Below are positions 43,859 through 55,281 of a stretch of 64,000 nt of DNA, one piece after another. The notes under the pieces are model-generated. The model was not told the origin of the DNA and ran no database searches. It was given only the letters and a program-made list of their open reading frames with translations. The stretch spans positions 283,489 to 347,488 of the forward strand of contig NW_005194814.1 of assembly GCF_000372725.1 (NCBI RefSeq). Reading direction: 5' to 3'. The DNA comes from Emiliania huxleyi CCMP1516 (lineage: Eukaryota > Haptophyta > Isochrysidales > Noelaerhabdaceae). A program made the position numbers and the translations under genes. The first letter of the stretch is position 1. The number at the start of each line of letters is the position of its first letter.

Positions 43859-46800
43859 TCAGGGGCTCGGCACGAGAGGGGAGAGTCCCCAGCTGCTAGT
43901 CCCGCGCTTCACCGCTCGAAAGGCGAGTGCATCGTCGACCGCCGCGAGAGCCGCGGCGTGAAAGTCGTCTGCACTCGGAGGGGCGGCCGAAGTGGCGGTG
44001 AGAAAGGCGTGCTCCGCGGAGAGGGCGGCGCGCCTAGTCTCGGACGAGATCTCGTGTGATCTCGAGTGAGCTCGCGCGCAGCTCGGCCCCGCGGAGCGAC
44101 GGCGGCGCGCAGGACTGCGTCGCCCGCCTCTGCGCCGCAGCAGGAGAGGAGAGCGCGCATAGCGTCGGCGACGCGAGGAAGCATCTCGTGCGCGGCGTGC
44201 GATGCGAGGGCGACGAGGAGGCCGCCGAGCAGCGCGCGCGCAGGGCCGGCCTCCGAGGCGAGGAGGCGTGGCCGCAACTCGTCCGACTCGGCGAGCCTTG
44301 CCGCCAGCGCCGCCGCCGCGCGGACGAGATCGCGCGACGGCTGCCGGAGGGCGCGCGCACAGAGGGCGAGGGCCGAGTCGAGGAGGGGCGGCGGCAACGC
44401 CTCGCTGCAAAAGAGCGCCGCGCGGTAAAGGAGCTCGAGGAAGGCGACGCAGACGTCGGCGAGGGGCGCCGCGGCATCTTGAGACGCGAGCGCAGCGGCC
44501 AGGTTGGGCACGGCAAATCCGGCAGCGCGGTCGAGGGCGGCGGAGAGGAGCGGCGTCGCCGCCTCCTCGGGCCCAAACCGCTCGACGGCCGCCGCCAAGG
44601 TCTGCAACGCGCAGACGGCGCCGTCCGAAGCGAGGGCGAGGGCGTGGGCGAGGTTGTGGGCGGCGAGGCCGGCGAGGATCGCGTCGAGGAGCTGAGACAG
44701 CCACGGCAGGAGGGGGGCGGCACCGCCCGCGCGCATCGCGAGGACGAAAAAGTCGCAGAGTGCGCGAAAGGAGGCGGCCGAGCGGGCGGACGGGGCGGCG
44801 AGTGGCTGGAGGACAGGCCAGGCGGCGCCTGAGGGAGGAAACCATCTGGAGTGCTGGTGGAGTGTGCTGTGGGTCTCCGAGGCCGAAGGGCGGCTCGCAC
44901 CGAGCAGCAGCACCATCGGGTGCGCCTGGCCGCCTCCCGGCTGAGGGAGGGGAGGGGAGCTGTCCAAGTGGCGAGCGACGCTGCGCAGCCTGGCGAGGGC
45001 GGCCGCGATCGCGGCACCGGCCGCCGCGATCGACTCGGCGTCGTCGGCGGCGGCGAGCGTCGCCCCGAGCGCCGGCAGGGAGGCGAGGATTGGCGACGCG
45101 ATCGCGTCGAGCGCGGCGGCGATCGAGGCGGGCGGGAGGAGCACCACGAGTCGCATGCAAGCCGAGCGCGCCGTCTCGGCCGCCTCGCCGTCCGAAGCGA
45201 GAGGCTCCTGAGGGACGTGTCGTGGGCTTGTCGTGGACGTGTCGTGGACGTGTCCAAAGCGCCGCCCGAGGCGAACGGCTCCTGCTCGAGAGCGGCGAGC
45301 AGGGGAGGGAGGAGCTGCTGCAGCGTCGCGTCGGTGCCGAGCCGCCACGCGCAGCCGCCGTAGCAACAAATGGCGCTGAAGGCGCTCGCGGCGTGGCGGC
45401 CAACGCTCGGGTCGCCGAGCGAGCGGAGGACGGCTTGCACGCACCCCTGCAGCGCCTGCGCCCGCTCGGCTGGGGCGAGCCACGGCGCAAAAGCCGCGAT
45501 GCAGCGCAGAGCGGCGGCGCGCAAGTACGGCGGAGCCCCATCCCCTACTCCACACGCCGCGGAGAGGGCAGCCTCGACAGACGGAGCGAGCGCGCGCTGC
45601 TCCGCAGTGTCGGCAAACGCGTCCGACGTCTCGGCGGCGCGAGCCGCTCGTGCCGCCGCCTCGCCGCCGTTTCCGCCGCCACCGTTCCCGCCGCTCCCCG
45701 AATCGGACGCCGCTCGCAAGTTCCCGCCCGCTGAGACGAGTCTCCGGCGGGTGGGGCGCCGCCCCTGAGGCAGCAGCGCGGGAGCGGCGCACTCGGACAA
45801 GTGCAGCGCCGCCTCGAGCCGCCGCCAGCCGCCGCCGCCAGCAGCCACAGCGGCGCCCTCCCTCGCCTCCGCCGCCAGCAGCTGCGCCACCGGCAACGCG
45901 CCGACGCCGCCGAGCAGCGACTGCCACAACTCCTGCACGCAGCTGCGCCGGTAGCGCCAAAAGTCATCCTCCTCGACCTGCTCACTCACCGTTGCGGTTG
46001 ATGAGGAACCAACTGCTGACCCGCCCCAACGGCGAACTCCTCGACCTGCTCCGACGCCCAAACGAGCCGGCCGCCGCCCTCGCCGCCCTCGCCGCAGTCG
46101 TTTGGCAGGGCGTTGCGCGCGAGCAGCGTGCGCGCGAGGACGGACCACGCGCCGTGCGCCGCCGGGGCGTCCGCCGTCAGCCTGAGGAGCACCGCAGGAG
46201 GAGCACCGCTTGCGTCACGGCACGAGTGAGACGCCCTTTGCTTGTGCGGAGGGGAGGGAAGGGGCGAGGGAACCCGCTCAGCGCCGCCCACGCGCAGCAC
46301 TGCGCCTCGAGGTGCTGGTACTGCGTGTCAAGCTCAGCCTGACACAAACAAAAAGCGGCGCGTGAGCGGCACGATGCGACTTCCAGCAGGTGCCGACTCG
46401 CACGGCCGGCCTCTGCGCTGCTCAGCAGCAGCAGCGCGCGCAGCGGGCCGTAGCATTCGCTGCCGCCACCCTCGCCTGCGCCGCTCACTCCGTGGCCGGC
46501 GCCGCCCGCCGCGGACAGAGCGACAGCATCCTCGGGCGAGGCGGCGACGGCGGCGGCGAGCGTGCGCGCGAGGGGGAGCGCGGCGGCGACGGCGCCGGAG
46601 GCGTCGGCGGCAGAGGCGGCGGCGCTCGAGGCGGCGGCGGCGGTGGCGGCGTGCGGAAGGGCGAGTGAGGCGAGGTCGCTCAGCGAGGTGAGGAGCGAGC
46701 GGCTGAGCTCGGTGGCGGAAGCCGAGGGCGGGAAGGCAGCCACCTCGAGGGCGCCGCACAGAGCCTCGGCCGCCGCCTCGGCCGGCCACTCCTCCGCCTG

Positions 46801-47564
46801 CGCGTCCCTGTCGCCGCCATGAGGCCGCAGCGCGAGGGCGAGCGGACGGACCAGGGCGCCGAGGTCGGTGAGGTCTGCCCCGAGCGGCTGCCACGCAGCG
46901 GCGCACGCGGCGACGGAGAGGGGCGCCGCAGCCTGCGGAGTGGGAAAGGCCGTGGTGGAGGCGTTGCGAGTGGCAGGTGGCGAGGAGGGACGGGAGGAGC
47001 GAGGCGAGTGGCGAGTGGCGACGGGTGAGAGGCGAGTGGCGAGGAACTCATCTACGAGCCAGTCGCCTCTGTGTCGACCAGCGAGGTGAGCAGCGCGAGC
47101 ACCGCCGGCAGCGAGGTGCGGAGCCGCTCGGGAGGCCACGCAAGAGGAAGGGAGCCGAGTAGCTCGACGCGCTGCGCGGGAGGGAGCGCCGCAAAGGCGG
47201 GCAGCGCGGGAAGACCCTCCGGCCCGGCGAGGGCTCGGCTCGCCAGGTGGGCCGCGGCGACGGTGAGCTGGGCCCGAAGGGTGCGGGCTGTGCCAGAGAG
47301 CGCTTCGAGGCAGCGGGAGAGGAGAGCGAGCGCGTCGACGCTGGCGAGCGACGAGGCATCGCGCCGCGCCTTGAGGTGCAGCATCGCTCCACTGGCAAGA
47401 CGGCACTCGGGATGTACAGACCCAAGAAGCTGCAACGCTCCACTCCACGCCTCCTCGGAGCGCGAGAAGTGCTGCAGGAACCGGTCACACTCGGCGGCAC
47501 GCGACGGCTCGCGGTGCATGGCGAGCACCGCGGCTTCCACGTTCTGCAGCTGCACGGGCAGCAT
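43859..47564 (-). CDS. Transportin-3/importin-13-like nuclear transport receptor
   Basis: Karyopherin-beta family HEAT-repeat protein that carries cargo such as SR splicing factors between cytosol and nucleus with Ran. The N-terminus from ATG 47564 (MLPVQLQNVEAAVLAMHREP, then FLQHFSRSEEAWSGALQLL, then LRAQLTVAAAHLA) matches TNPO3/IPO13 importin-beta N-termini. Later blocks are VEEDDFWRYRRSCVQELWQSL, then WRRLEAALHLSE, then LLSCCGAEAGDAVL. Exon 1 is 47564-47067, followed by a GC-AG intron to 46933. Other introns lie near 46.4, 46.2 and 46.0 kb. Two are well fixed: 45281-45208 (GA-AG) and 44110-44034 (GC-AG), each beginning with a clear copy of the next exon. The last exon is 44033-43859. Total length is about 1,000 aa, as in the family; not every internal border is resolved. 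Confidence 0.75.
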
Positions 47565-47602
47565 GGCCACAGTCGGCACGCATAGTGAGGACGCGCGACA
47601 AC

Positions 47603-47826
47603 GTTCCGGCTCCTACCCGGATAGTCATCACTGACTCGCGCCAAAACGCCCTACCTACCCTACCTATCCCCAGGCCGCGCAGCGAAGCGAAAAAAGATGA
47701 AAATAGGGGGTACCTACCTATTGCAGGGCCCTTTTGGGCCAAACAAGACCAACCTACCTACCAGCTACCTATCTGGGAGGGGCCAGCCAGTGGGAACAGA
47801 CCCCCTATCCGGGTAGGAGCCGGAAC
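47603..47826. repeat. 224-bp element with perfect 21-bp terminal inverted repeats
   Basis: 47603-47623 and 47806-47826 are exact reverse complements over 21 bases (core CCGGCTCCTACCCGGATA). The interior contains several CTACCTACC repeats and no ORF. It sits just upstream of the transportin-like gene start (47564), so it could be a MITE inserted in the promoter region. Confidence 0.75.
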
Positions 47827-47921
47827 CCAGCCGCCTCACGGCTCGAAAAGAAGAAATTCCGACGGGCAAACGGCCATGTGGCTTCGAAGTAAACGCGCGC
47901 GCCGAACCCCGAGGTGACACT

Positions 47922-50900
47922 CTAACCTTGCACACGCCGCCCCCTCTCCACCAGGAATGCGGGGATGTCCTTCGGGATGGATGGGTGCTTCATCTTCCGC
48001 TCCGCCTCCTCTGCCTCCTCCTCCCTCCGCCGTCTGCGCTCCGCCTGCCGCCTCTCGATCTCGCTTCCAAACAGGCTCATCATGCGCGCCGCCTCCTCGT
48101 CGATCAGCCTACCAGAGGGTCGGTCGCGCAGCGGTTGGCGGCGGCGTGCGATGAGCGCGGGGGACCGGCAAGAGGGTCGACAGTCTAGCCACCGTCCCCA
48201 CGGCCACCTGCGAACAGCCTCGCAGTTCGGATTGCGCCGGTCGGCCATATTCACCTGCTGCGCGGCCTTTGCCCGGAAGCGGTAGATCGCCGCACGCACG
48301 TCGGCGTGCACACCAAGCTGCGGTCGGGGCAAGGGGCCGTCGCTGAGTGCGCTGCCGGCCAGCGCAGGGAGTGGTGAGCAGCGACGGCCCTCTCACGCCT
48401 GCTCCTCGAGAGACCCGCGCAGCAGCTGCTTCAGCCGGGTGAACTCGCCTCGCTCGAGGGCGACGAGCTCCTCTCCGCGGATGCCGGTTCGCTGCGAGTA
48501 CTGGTGCGGCGCCAGCTCGTAGCGCGACGCGAGCTCCTTCCGAACCGTCGTGTAGAGCGAGGGCGGTTCCTGTGCGGGCGCGGTGTTGGGCGTCACGAGC
48601 TGGGCGGCGGAGCGTGCAGAGCGGCGTTAGGAGATGCCTCGACCGCGGACGCCTCCAACGCGCCCGTCGCGCGAGCTCTTCCGCTCACGGCGGCGGACTG
48701 GGTAGTCGACGCCGCCACGCCACCCTTGCGAAGAATTTCGGCCACGAGCTCCTTGCCGCGCGCCGCCGCCACGGCCGACTCGACAATCTCAGCCACGCTC
48801 TGCCTCGCGCCACCCTCGGTCCGAGGCGACGCCCGACGCCGCCGCATCGACGTGGAGAGGCGGCGGGCGGCGGTGGAGGCGGCCGCCTCCGCCGCGATTC
48901 GCTCTGCGCGCAGCTTGGACGGCACCAGCGTGGACGCGCGCAGCGCATCCTCCCACTCGCCTAGGTTGCATCGGGTAGAGTGGGAGGGGAGAAGTCCGGA
49001 ATTAGAGCGACCCAACATCAAGGGATGGTCGCTCACCAGGCTTGCGTTCAACCACCGGCGGCTGCTGCGGCCGGATCAGCTCGGCCAGCCTGCGGCGCTC
49101 GGCCTCGTCAAAAGTGTCCCTCGGCGACTCGCGTGGCGAGTCGGGCGGCGACTCGGCAGCCGCCGCACCGCCGAGCCTCCGCGGCGTCGATGCAACCACC
49201 GTGTCCTCGAGCAGCTGGTTCTTGGAGGAGGCGGAGACAAGCAGCGCGCTGCTGCCCGTCCGTGGGCTCGCTGTCTGCTCGAAGCACGCGTCCGCGAGTC
49301 GGGTCGCGGCCTCCTCCTCTGCCACCCGCGGCGAGGGGCTGGAGCAGCTAGGGGGCACGAGCCTGCCTGGCTCCGCCGGGCCGGGGAGCTCCTCCGCTGC
49401 CCGCGGCAGGACGGCGCCGCCGGCGAGAGCGAGCGTCGACATGGTGATGTGAGAGCGCGGCGAGTCGCAACGCTCCTCGCTCTTGTCGCGTCCGGGGCTC
49501 CCGACGCTGAGCGAGCACGCGCCTGCAGCGCTGCCGTCGCACGCGGCCGCAGGCGCTTGCACGGGGTGCGGCACTGGCCGCGGCCACGAGGCCCGTGGCG
49601 AGGCTCGCGGCGAGTTCAGCGTGGCTCGCGGAGACGGCGGCCTGGCTCGCGGAGACGGCGGCCTGGCTCGCGGAGATGACGGCGCGGCACCAAAGCGGGG
49701 TCGACGAGGCGAGGCCGGGAGCGCGGATACCTCGCAGCCTAGTCCGGCTGGCGTCGCCGGAGCAGGCGCCTCGGCACCAACATCCGGCTTCGCCTCGCCA
49801 ACCCCGCCCACCTTACGTTCATCGGCCGCTTGGAGCGGCGCTACGCTTGCACTGGCAGCGGTGGCCGGAGCTCCGCGGGGCGTGCTGGTGCGCGGACTCC
49901 TCGGTCGCTTCAGCTCCTGGAGGAAGGCGGAGCCCCACTTGACACTCCGGCGGCGCGCGTCTGCAGCACTGATCTCGCTCTTCATCGCGCTCATGCCGTC
50001 GCGCACGCCGACGGGAGTGGGGTGGCGCACAACGACCTCCTGCCTCTCAATTTCGGCAAGCACGTTGTATTCCGTGTCGTACGCGCCGTAGATGCCAATG
50101 TAGAAGGCACCCGGATAAAAGTTGGCGTCGCCGGGCTCGAGGTACACCTCGTCCGACCCCATGCCAGCGGAGCTCCACGTGTGGTGCTTCTGGTTGGGGT
50201 TGGTGTTGCGGTTGCATACAAAGATATCGGGGTCGCCGCTCAGCGCCTCGACCGTCACATTGAGCGTCATGCTCTTTGTGGGCACCACCACCTTGTAGTA
50301 TTGATAGGCAAACTGGGCCACGTGCCCGCGGCACACCTTTCCCGACATGAGAGGCAAGGCGGGCGTCTTGCCCTCCACCTTGGACTTTGGCGGCGGTTCG
50401 CCCGACGGCTCCACGAACGACGCACACGGGGGCGCCTCCGACGGCTTGCGGCCGACCTCGAGGCTATCAGGGTCGAGTTGCAGGTCGTCCACCTGTCAGA
50501 GGATGAGGAGAAGGGCGGGACGTGGCGCGCCGTTCAAGAGGTGGAGGAATTAGAGCGAGGGCGAGGCGCGCCGTACGGAAGTCACGCGTCGATTTGGGCA
50601 CCGCGTACGACACGAACCCGTTGCCCGGCCGCCGCTGGTTCTTGCGGCGGGCGTGTGTAGTGACGAGGCTTGCCCGCACCTGCCCCTCTGCAGAACGGGC
50701 AGCGCTGTCTGTCTTGACGCACACCGCCTCCGCGGAGGTTGGGGAGTAGACGGGCAGCACCATGTACGTTTGCAAAGTGGTGGGGCGGTCGCCAATGCCC
50801 CATGCGGGCGGCGGCACTGGCACTTGCTTGGACTCCACCATGGTGCCTTTCGCGCGGAGCGAAAGAGTCGTTACAGTTCGACCAGTCATTCGTACTGAAG

Positions 50901-50946
50901 CCATGGTGAGCCCTGCGCACGGAGCCATTTCTGCTGGGACCACCAT
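47922..50946 (-). CDS. PPC-domain protein with Ser-Pro-Arg-rich linker and coiled coil
   Basis: The first exon starts at ATG 50946 (MVVPAEMAPCAG) and runs to about 50590. The second (about 50491-49040) contains a bacterial-type pre-peptidase C-terminal beta-sandwich: YQYYKVVVPTKSMTLNVTV, then SGDPDIFVCN, then YPGAFYIGIYGAYDTEYNV. A long linker follows, with tandem SPRARPP/SPRA repeats. Further exons add helical, charged segments (GEWEDALRAS, EIVESAVAAARGKELVAEIL, TTVRKELASRYELAPHQYSQ, RRQAERRRRREEEAEEAERK) and the stop at 47922. The intron ending at about 48963 is GT-AG. I join all pieces into one gene because no start or stop separates them, but two genes are possible. Function unknown. No signal peptide is obvious, so the PPC-like domain is probably intracellular. 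Confidence 0.5.
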
Positions 50947-51389
50947 CTGAATGCGGCAGGTTTTACGCCTCGCCCTCGGTGAGCAGCGCGCTGGGTGGGG
51001 GAGAAAAAGCTGGGCACGGGGGAGGACGACGACCAAAATAAATAAATAGAGCAGTCATCTCCAGGGAGAGATGGGCGACGCACACGAACACAGAGGGACA
51101 GTGCGCACCCCGCCCCGCTCGCAGGGCGTGCATCACACAGGTGGACTGTGTGACTCCTCGGGTTTCTGGGACTCAGAGGTGTGCTAGTCGCTATTCTCCG
51201 ACAATTCCGACATGTCTGACGGGCAGTTCGGGCTCGAGCGGTCGCGGTCGCGGCCAGCGCGTGAGGCCTGGCTAGGGTTGCCGGGCGAGAGCTCGACCCA
51301 CGCGCCGGAGCGCGCGTGGTGCTTGGCCACTATATGCACAAGAATCGCCGGGAATTCTTGTTGTGAAATTCTTTTTCTCGGTCCTCGCG
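50947..51389. other. Intergenic region
   Basis: No gene seen. A GAAATTCTTTTTCTCGG motif occurs at 51365-51381, just before the longer shared block at 51390. Confidence 0.5.
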
Positions 51390-51475
51390 GGAGTCGCTTA
51401 GGCGGCTCCAGTGGTGTACCTGTGTTAGTGCCAGTGCGCGCCAGTCCCGTCTCCCCTCTACAAATTCTTTTCTCG
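51390..51475 (+). promoter_or_regulatory. 5' cassette segment upstream of the small ribosomal-protein-like gene
   Basis: Contains the imperfect hairpin GGAGTCGCTTAGGCGGCTCC (51390-51409), GTGGTGTACC, TTAGTGCCAG and GCGCGCCAG, then AAATTCTTTTCTCG (51462-51475), 53 bases before ATG 51528. The same blocks in the same order lie upstream of the EXD3-like gene (14410-14295, minus). In part they also lie upstream of the 54979 gene. Confidence 0.5.
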
Positions 51476-51527
51476 TGTCTGCAAGCGCCGCGCGCCGCCC
51501 GCGACGCTGCCTCGCCGAGCTCGAAAT

Positions 51528-51987
51528 ATGCTGCGCAGCTTCTTGGGAACCGGGCTGCTCCGCAGGCTGCCTGCCGCGCCCTGGGGGGCGCGCGGCATTA
51601 TCACCGTGAAGGTCAACGACCCGTCCACCCGCGGCGACGAGCGCAGCAAGGACGTGATGCAGGGCGAGGTGATGCGCGCCGAGGAGATGGCAGTCGCACA
51701 CTTCAACCGGCTTGTGCGGAAGGAGACCGAGCTGGGGTCGCTGCACCAGAGCGGGCGCCGGATGAAGCGCCTCTCGCGCTACGTGAAGCCTTTCCAGCAG
51801 AGACGCCTCGACGGTGCGCCCTCGCCGACCGCAGCGCGCGCGCCCGGCCGCTAGCCGTCCCCGCTCCCACCCGTCGCTTACCCTCCCGCGCTTGACGACC
51901 GCAGCGAACAAGTCGGAGTACGGCCGCTACAAGGCGCGGATGGACGCGCTGATGAACTTTGTCCAGTACCGGAGGCGGAGAGGATGA
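51528..51987 (+). CDS. Small basic protein, possibly mitochondrial ribosomal protein bS21m
   Basis: Two exons, 51528-51813 and 51905-51987, with a GT-AG intron of 91 nt, give 122 aa. The N-terminus (MLRSFLGTGLLRRLPAAPWG) is Arg/Leu-rich without acids, like a mitochondrial presequence. The segment after ITVKVND, with FNRLVRKETELGSLHQSGRR and RRLDGANKSEYGRYKARMDA, recalls the bS21 pattern of a short beta start followed by a long basic helix. The match is loose and the protein is longer than typical bS21m (about 90 aa), so this is a tentative call. Confidence 0.45.
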
Positions 51988-52342
51988 CGCGCAGTGTGGC
52001 GCGAGAACACTGTGGAGAACCGGCGGCTGCGGGGAGTTTGACTGGTCAGCGTGGCGCCATTGCGTGCGTGTGACCGCTATGTGCTCTTTGTAGTTGGTAC
52101 CTGTAATAGCTACAGCACTCTCAGCATCCTTGGAATGAGAGACTCAACTGCAGTTGCCGGTCGGGGGGGTCGTTCGGTTTTAAAGTCGTTACGTTTTGCC
52201 GCACGCCGCACCCGTTTCACTGCACACCCCACTGGAGGGCGGCGCGCCCGGCCGCCCGCTGCCCCCGCCCCGCGCGCGCCGCGGCCCGCGCACAGCCGCG
52301 ATTCGGTCCAGGGTGCGGGTAGCCGTGAGTGGGTGAATCCGA
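51988..52342. other. Convergent intergenic region
   Basis: No gene seen between the two stops. Confidence 0.5.
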
Positions 52343-54010
52343 TTACTCCCCGCTCTTCGCCCCCGCGCGCGCAAACTGGATCGCGCCGCCCCAGAGCGTC
52401 TCGTGCTGGCGCAGCTGCAGCCCGAGGGAGCCGCCAAAGTAGTCGTCAGCGTCCTTGCGGTCGGCGGAGCGGAGGAAGGGCGCCAAGTTGTCGGTGAGGG
52501 CTAGCTCCGAGGCTGGGTGGCCTGCGGCGGGGATAGTCGGTGGACGTGTTGGACGTGTCGTGGACGTGTCGTGTATGAGGTGCAAGTGGCATCTCGGCGA
52601 GATCTCGGTACATCTCGCGGGTGCATCTCGGCGCATCTCGGCGTCCCTCGGCGAGGAGGGCCGCCGCCTCGCGCAGCAGCGCCGCCTTTGCGGGCGGCGA
52701 GAGGTAGAAGAGCACCGCCTCGAAGACGACCAGCGTCGGCCTGGGCGTGGGCAGTCTCATGAATCGCCACCGCGAGGGCGAGAGGGCGGGGCCGTCTCTC
52801 GAGGAGGGGGAGGAGGAGGGCCTGCTGCGGTCGAGGCCGAGCGGCGCGAGCGCCTCGAGCGCGGGCGCGCCTACGGGGAGGCGTCCGAGAGAGAGAAGCT
52901 TCGCGGAAAGGTCTGTGGCAGCAGAGAGGGGGCTGTGGCAGCAGAGAGGGGGCTGTGGCAGCAGAGAGGGGGCGGTCAGTGTGTGCGCGCCCGAGGCGCA
53001 AGTCATGAGGTCGAGCGGCAGCATGGCGGGCTGGCGGACGCCGGTCGCCGCGGCGTACCGCGAGGAGAGGACGCCCTTGGCGCGCGTGACGACGGGCAGG
53101 TCCACCTCGTAGAAGGCGGGCGCCTGGTCGCCCGAGTAGCGCAGCGCGCGCGTGTCGTACCCTGCGCCTGCGCCTCGACGCAAGCTCGGGTCAGCGGGTG
53201 CAATCTCGCGGCGCGGCGCGTGTCTGCGCCCCGCGCCGAGCAGGACGACTTGCGCCTCGGCGGCCGAGACCCCGCTCGCTTTCAGCCCGTCGATCCACGC
53301 GTCGAGCGTCGAGTCTAGGAAAGAGGTGCGCTGCGCAATCCACTCGAGCTTGGGGAGCACCTGGAGGGAGTTCGGAGACGCGTGCGGGTGAGGTGCTCGC
53401 GGAGGCGCGCTCCACACGCGAGCCTGGGCAGCACCGGAGCCCACAGCGGCGCGACCGCCGGCGAGACGAGCCAGCGCGAGGCGGGCGGCAGCAGCTGGTA
53501 GGCGACAGGGTCATCGAGCTGGCCGGAGGAGGCGAGGAGGGCTCGCACCCAGAGCACCTGCAGGTTCTTGTACGAGTCGAGGCGCAGGTCCGGCTCCGTC
53601 GCGTACAGCACCTGCGACGGGAAGGAGGAGCTCCGTCGCACACGACAGCGCGAGGCGTGGCCGAGACGGCAGCACGGCTGGGCGTCGACAGGGCGACGCG
53701 GGCTGCAAGGCTGGCGGCATGCCTTGAAGGCGAGCTCGAATAGTGTGTCGAGGGCCTTCTGAACCGCCGTCCGCTCCGGTGGGCCGCCCTTGGGAGGGCC
53801 ACCGCCGCCACCGGGAGGCGGCCCGCCACCGCCGCCAGGTATCGGAGGGCCGGCAGGCTTCTGCGCCGCCACCGCCGCCGGCTCGGCAGCTACGAGCCGT
53901 GCGACGCGGCACTGGCGGCCGTGGCGAGGGGCAAGCTGAGGCGCAAAGGCGGCTGCTGGGCCGCAGCAGCAGGCGGCGAGGCAGCAAAGCGTAGAGGCCG
54001 CTCCTCTCAT
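52343..54010 (-). CDS. Plastid-targeted leucine-carboxyl-methyltransferase-family SAM methyltransferase
   Basis: ATG 54010 opens a signal-peptide-like stretch (MRGAASTLCCLAACCCGPAA) directly followed by AFAP, the type of motif used for import into red secondary plastids. A Gly/Pro-rich linker comes next. The catalytic part has VVLLGAGYDTRALR (SAM motif I), FYEVDLPVVTRAKG, and PTLVVFEAVLFYLSP, as in LCMT/TIGR00027-type enzymes. The C-terminus ends QLRQHETLWGGAIQFARAGA. Exons 54010-53723, 53611-53435, 53360-53231 and 53161 to about 53000 are in phase; later exons (about 52910-52655 and 52523-52343) have less certain borders. Introns 53434-53361 and 53230-53162 start with copies of the next exon. 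The latter would have a GG donor. Methyl acceptor unknown. Confidence 0.7.
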
Positions 54011-54238
54011 GCCGGCAAAGCTTCAAAGAAAACGAGCGAAGCCCGTAACCCGATGCCGATCATCCGGCCCGCTGGGTGCGCTTCTGAGCTCCCCGGCCCT
54101 GGATGTGAGGTTACCGACTGCACTCCAAGTGCTCCAAGTGCGTAAGACCGCAAAAGAAAAACGAAGCCACGCACGAATGTGATCTCACACGAATGTGATC
54201 ACTCCTCCCGCCTCCCCTCCTCCTCCCCCTCTCTCCCC

Positions 54239-54979
54239 TCACCGCATCGGCCCTCCCACCGCCATCAGCTTCACGTCAAAGCCGCGCATCGCGAACCACT
54301 CCGCCGTGCACCGCCGCTCGAGCGGGTCCGTCGCAGAGAGGTGAACTTCTGCGGCGCGCATGTATGCGGGCCGCTCCTTGTGGTACTCCGCTTGCCATGC
54401 GCCGAGGTAATCGCTGTATGAGCTGTGCGCTCCCAGGCTGTGGCCGGCGTGCTTCAGGTACGCCACTCCTTCGGAGGAGTAGATCGGGACTGCGATGCCG
54501 AGCATGCACCACGCCTTGGAGGCAAAGGAGCGGGCGTAGGTGAAGCCCGCGGCCTTGCACGCCGCCGCCAGCGCCTCCACCTCGTCCGCGGCGTCAAAGT
54601 CTCCACTACCCAGCGAGCCCTGCCGCGACCGGAGGTGGCTCGCGACGGGTGCGAGGCGGAGCACCGTCTCCGCCGACAGCCCGGGAAAGGTGCGCGGCAC
54701 GCCATACGCGACGATAAAGGTGCGAAGCGCCGTGCATGCTTGCCTGATCTCCGCCTCGCGCATCTTCGCGGTCGGGACGGCTGCGCTCACGGCGTCGAGC
54801 AGGTCCGTCATTATTTGACAGTCAGGCACAGTCTGCTTGCCGCCGCCTAAACCGTTCGTGCTGCCGTGATCGTTGGCTTGGCGGAAGCGGCGAAAGTACT
54901 GGACGACGTGCCGCTCGGCAGTGCTCGACGTCCTGGGCCTTTCGACGGTGGAGGGCTCAACCGAGCGCTTGCGCTTCAT
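54239..54979 (-). CDS. Hypothetical protein with an SFASK...PIYSS pattern
   Basis: Single exon of 246 aa from ATG 54979. The N-terminus MKRKRSVEPSTVERPR could be a nuclear signal. The central segment TYARSFASKAWCMLGIAVPIYSSEGVAYLK recalls uncharacterised proteins, mostly bacterial, that carry SFASK followed by PIYDS. I know no function for that group. A shared AAATTCTTTTCTTCG motif and cassette fragments lie upstream. The single exon sets it apart from its intron-rich neighbours. Confidence 0.55.
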   Translation of the reverse strand: MKRKRSVEPSTVERPRTSSTAERHVVQYFRRFRQANDHGSTNGLGGGKQTVPDCQIMTDLLDAVSAAVPTAKMREAEIRQACTALRTFIVAYGVPRTFPGLSAETVLRLAPVASHLRSRQGSLGSGDFDAADEVEALAAACKAAGFTYARSFASKAWCMLGIAVPIYSSEGVAYLKHAGHSLGAHSSYSDYLGAWQAEYHKERPAYMRAAEVHLSATDPLERRCTAEWFAMRGFDVKLMAVGGPMR

Positions 54980-55080
54980 GGTCGGTGAGCTTGGTGAGTC
55001 CTCGAAAGAGCAATGGGTCCTCGGTACCCTGTGTGCGCGGGGCTCTAGGGGGCTCTAGGCCCGGTCGATAAGCGAGTCGG

Positions 55081-55281
55081 GGCGCGAAGAAAAGAATTTG
55101 CGGCGGCTCGAGCAGGAACGGGCGCGCCTGGCACTAACATCTACACCGCTATTTAGCGAAGAAAAGAATCGCCAGACGTGAAAAGAATCGTGGGCCTGTG
55201 CCTCCTCCCATACCTCCCTCGGGCGTGCTGCTCTTCTTTCTTTTAAGAATCGTGGCCCCCTCCTCCCATACCTCCCTCGGG
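55081..55281 (-). promoter_or_regulatory. Degenerate 5' cassette upstream of the 54979 gene
   Basis: On the minus strand: two GAGGGAGGTATGGGAGGAGG boxes (about 55281-55260 and 55222-55203), CGATTCTTTTC repeats, TGTTAGTGCCAGGCGCGCC as at 51.4 kb, and AAATTCTTTTCTTCGCG (55098-55082), about 105 bases upstream of the ATG. The stretch 55219-55263 is duplicated at 55449-55493. Confidence 0.45.
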
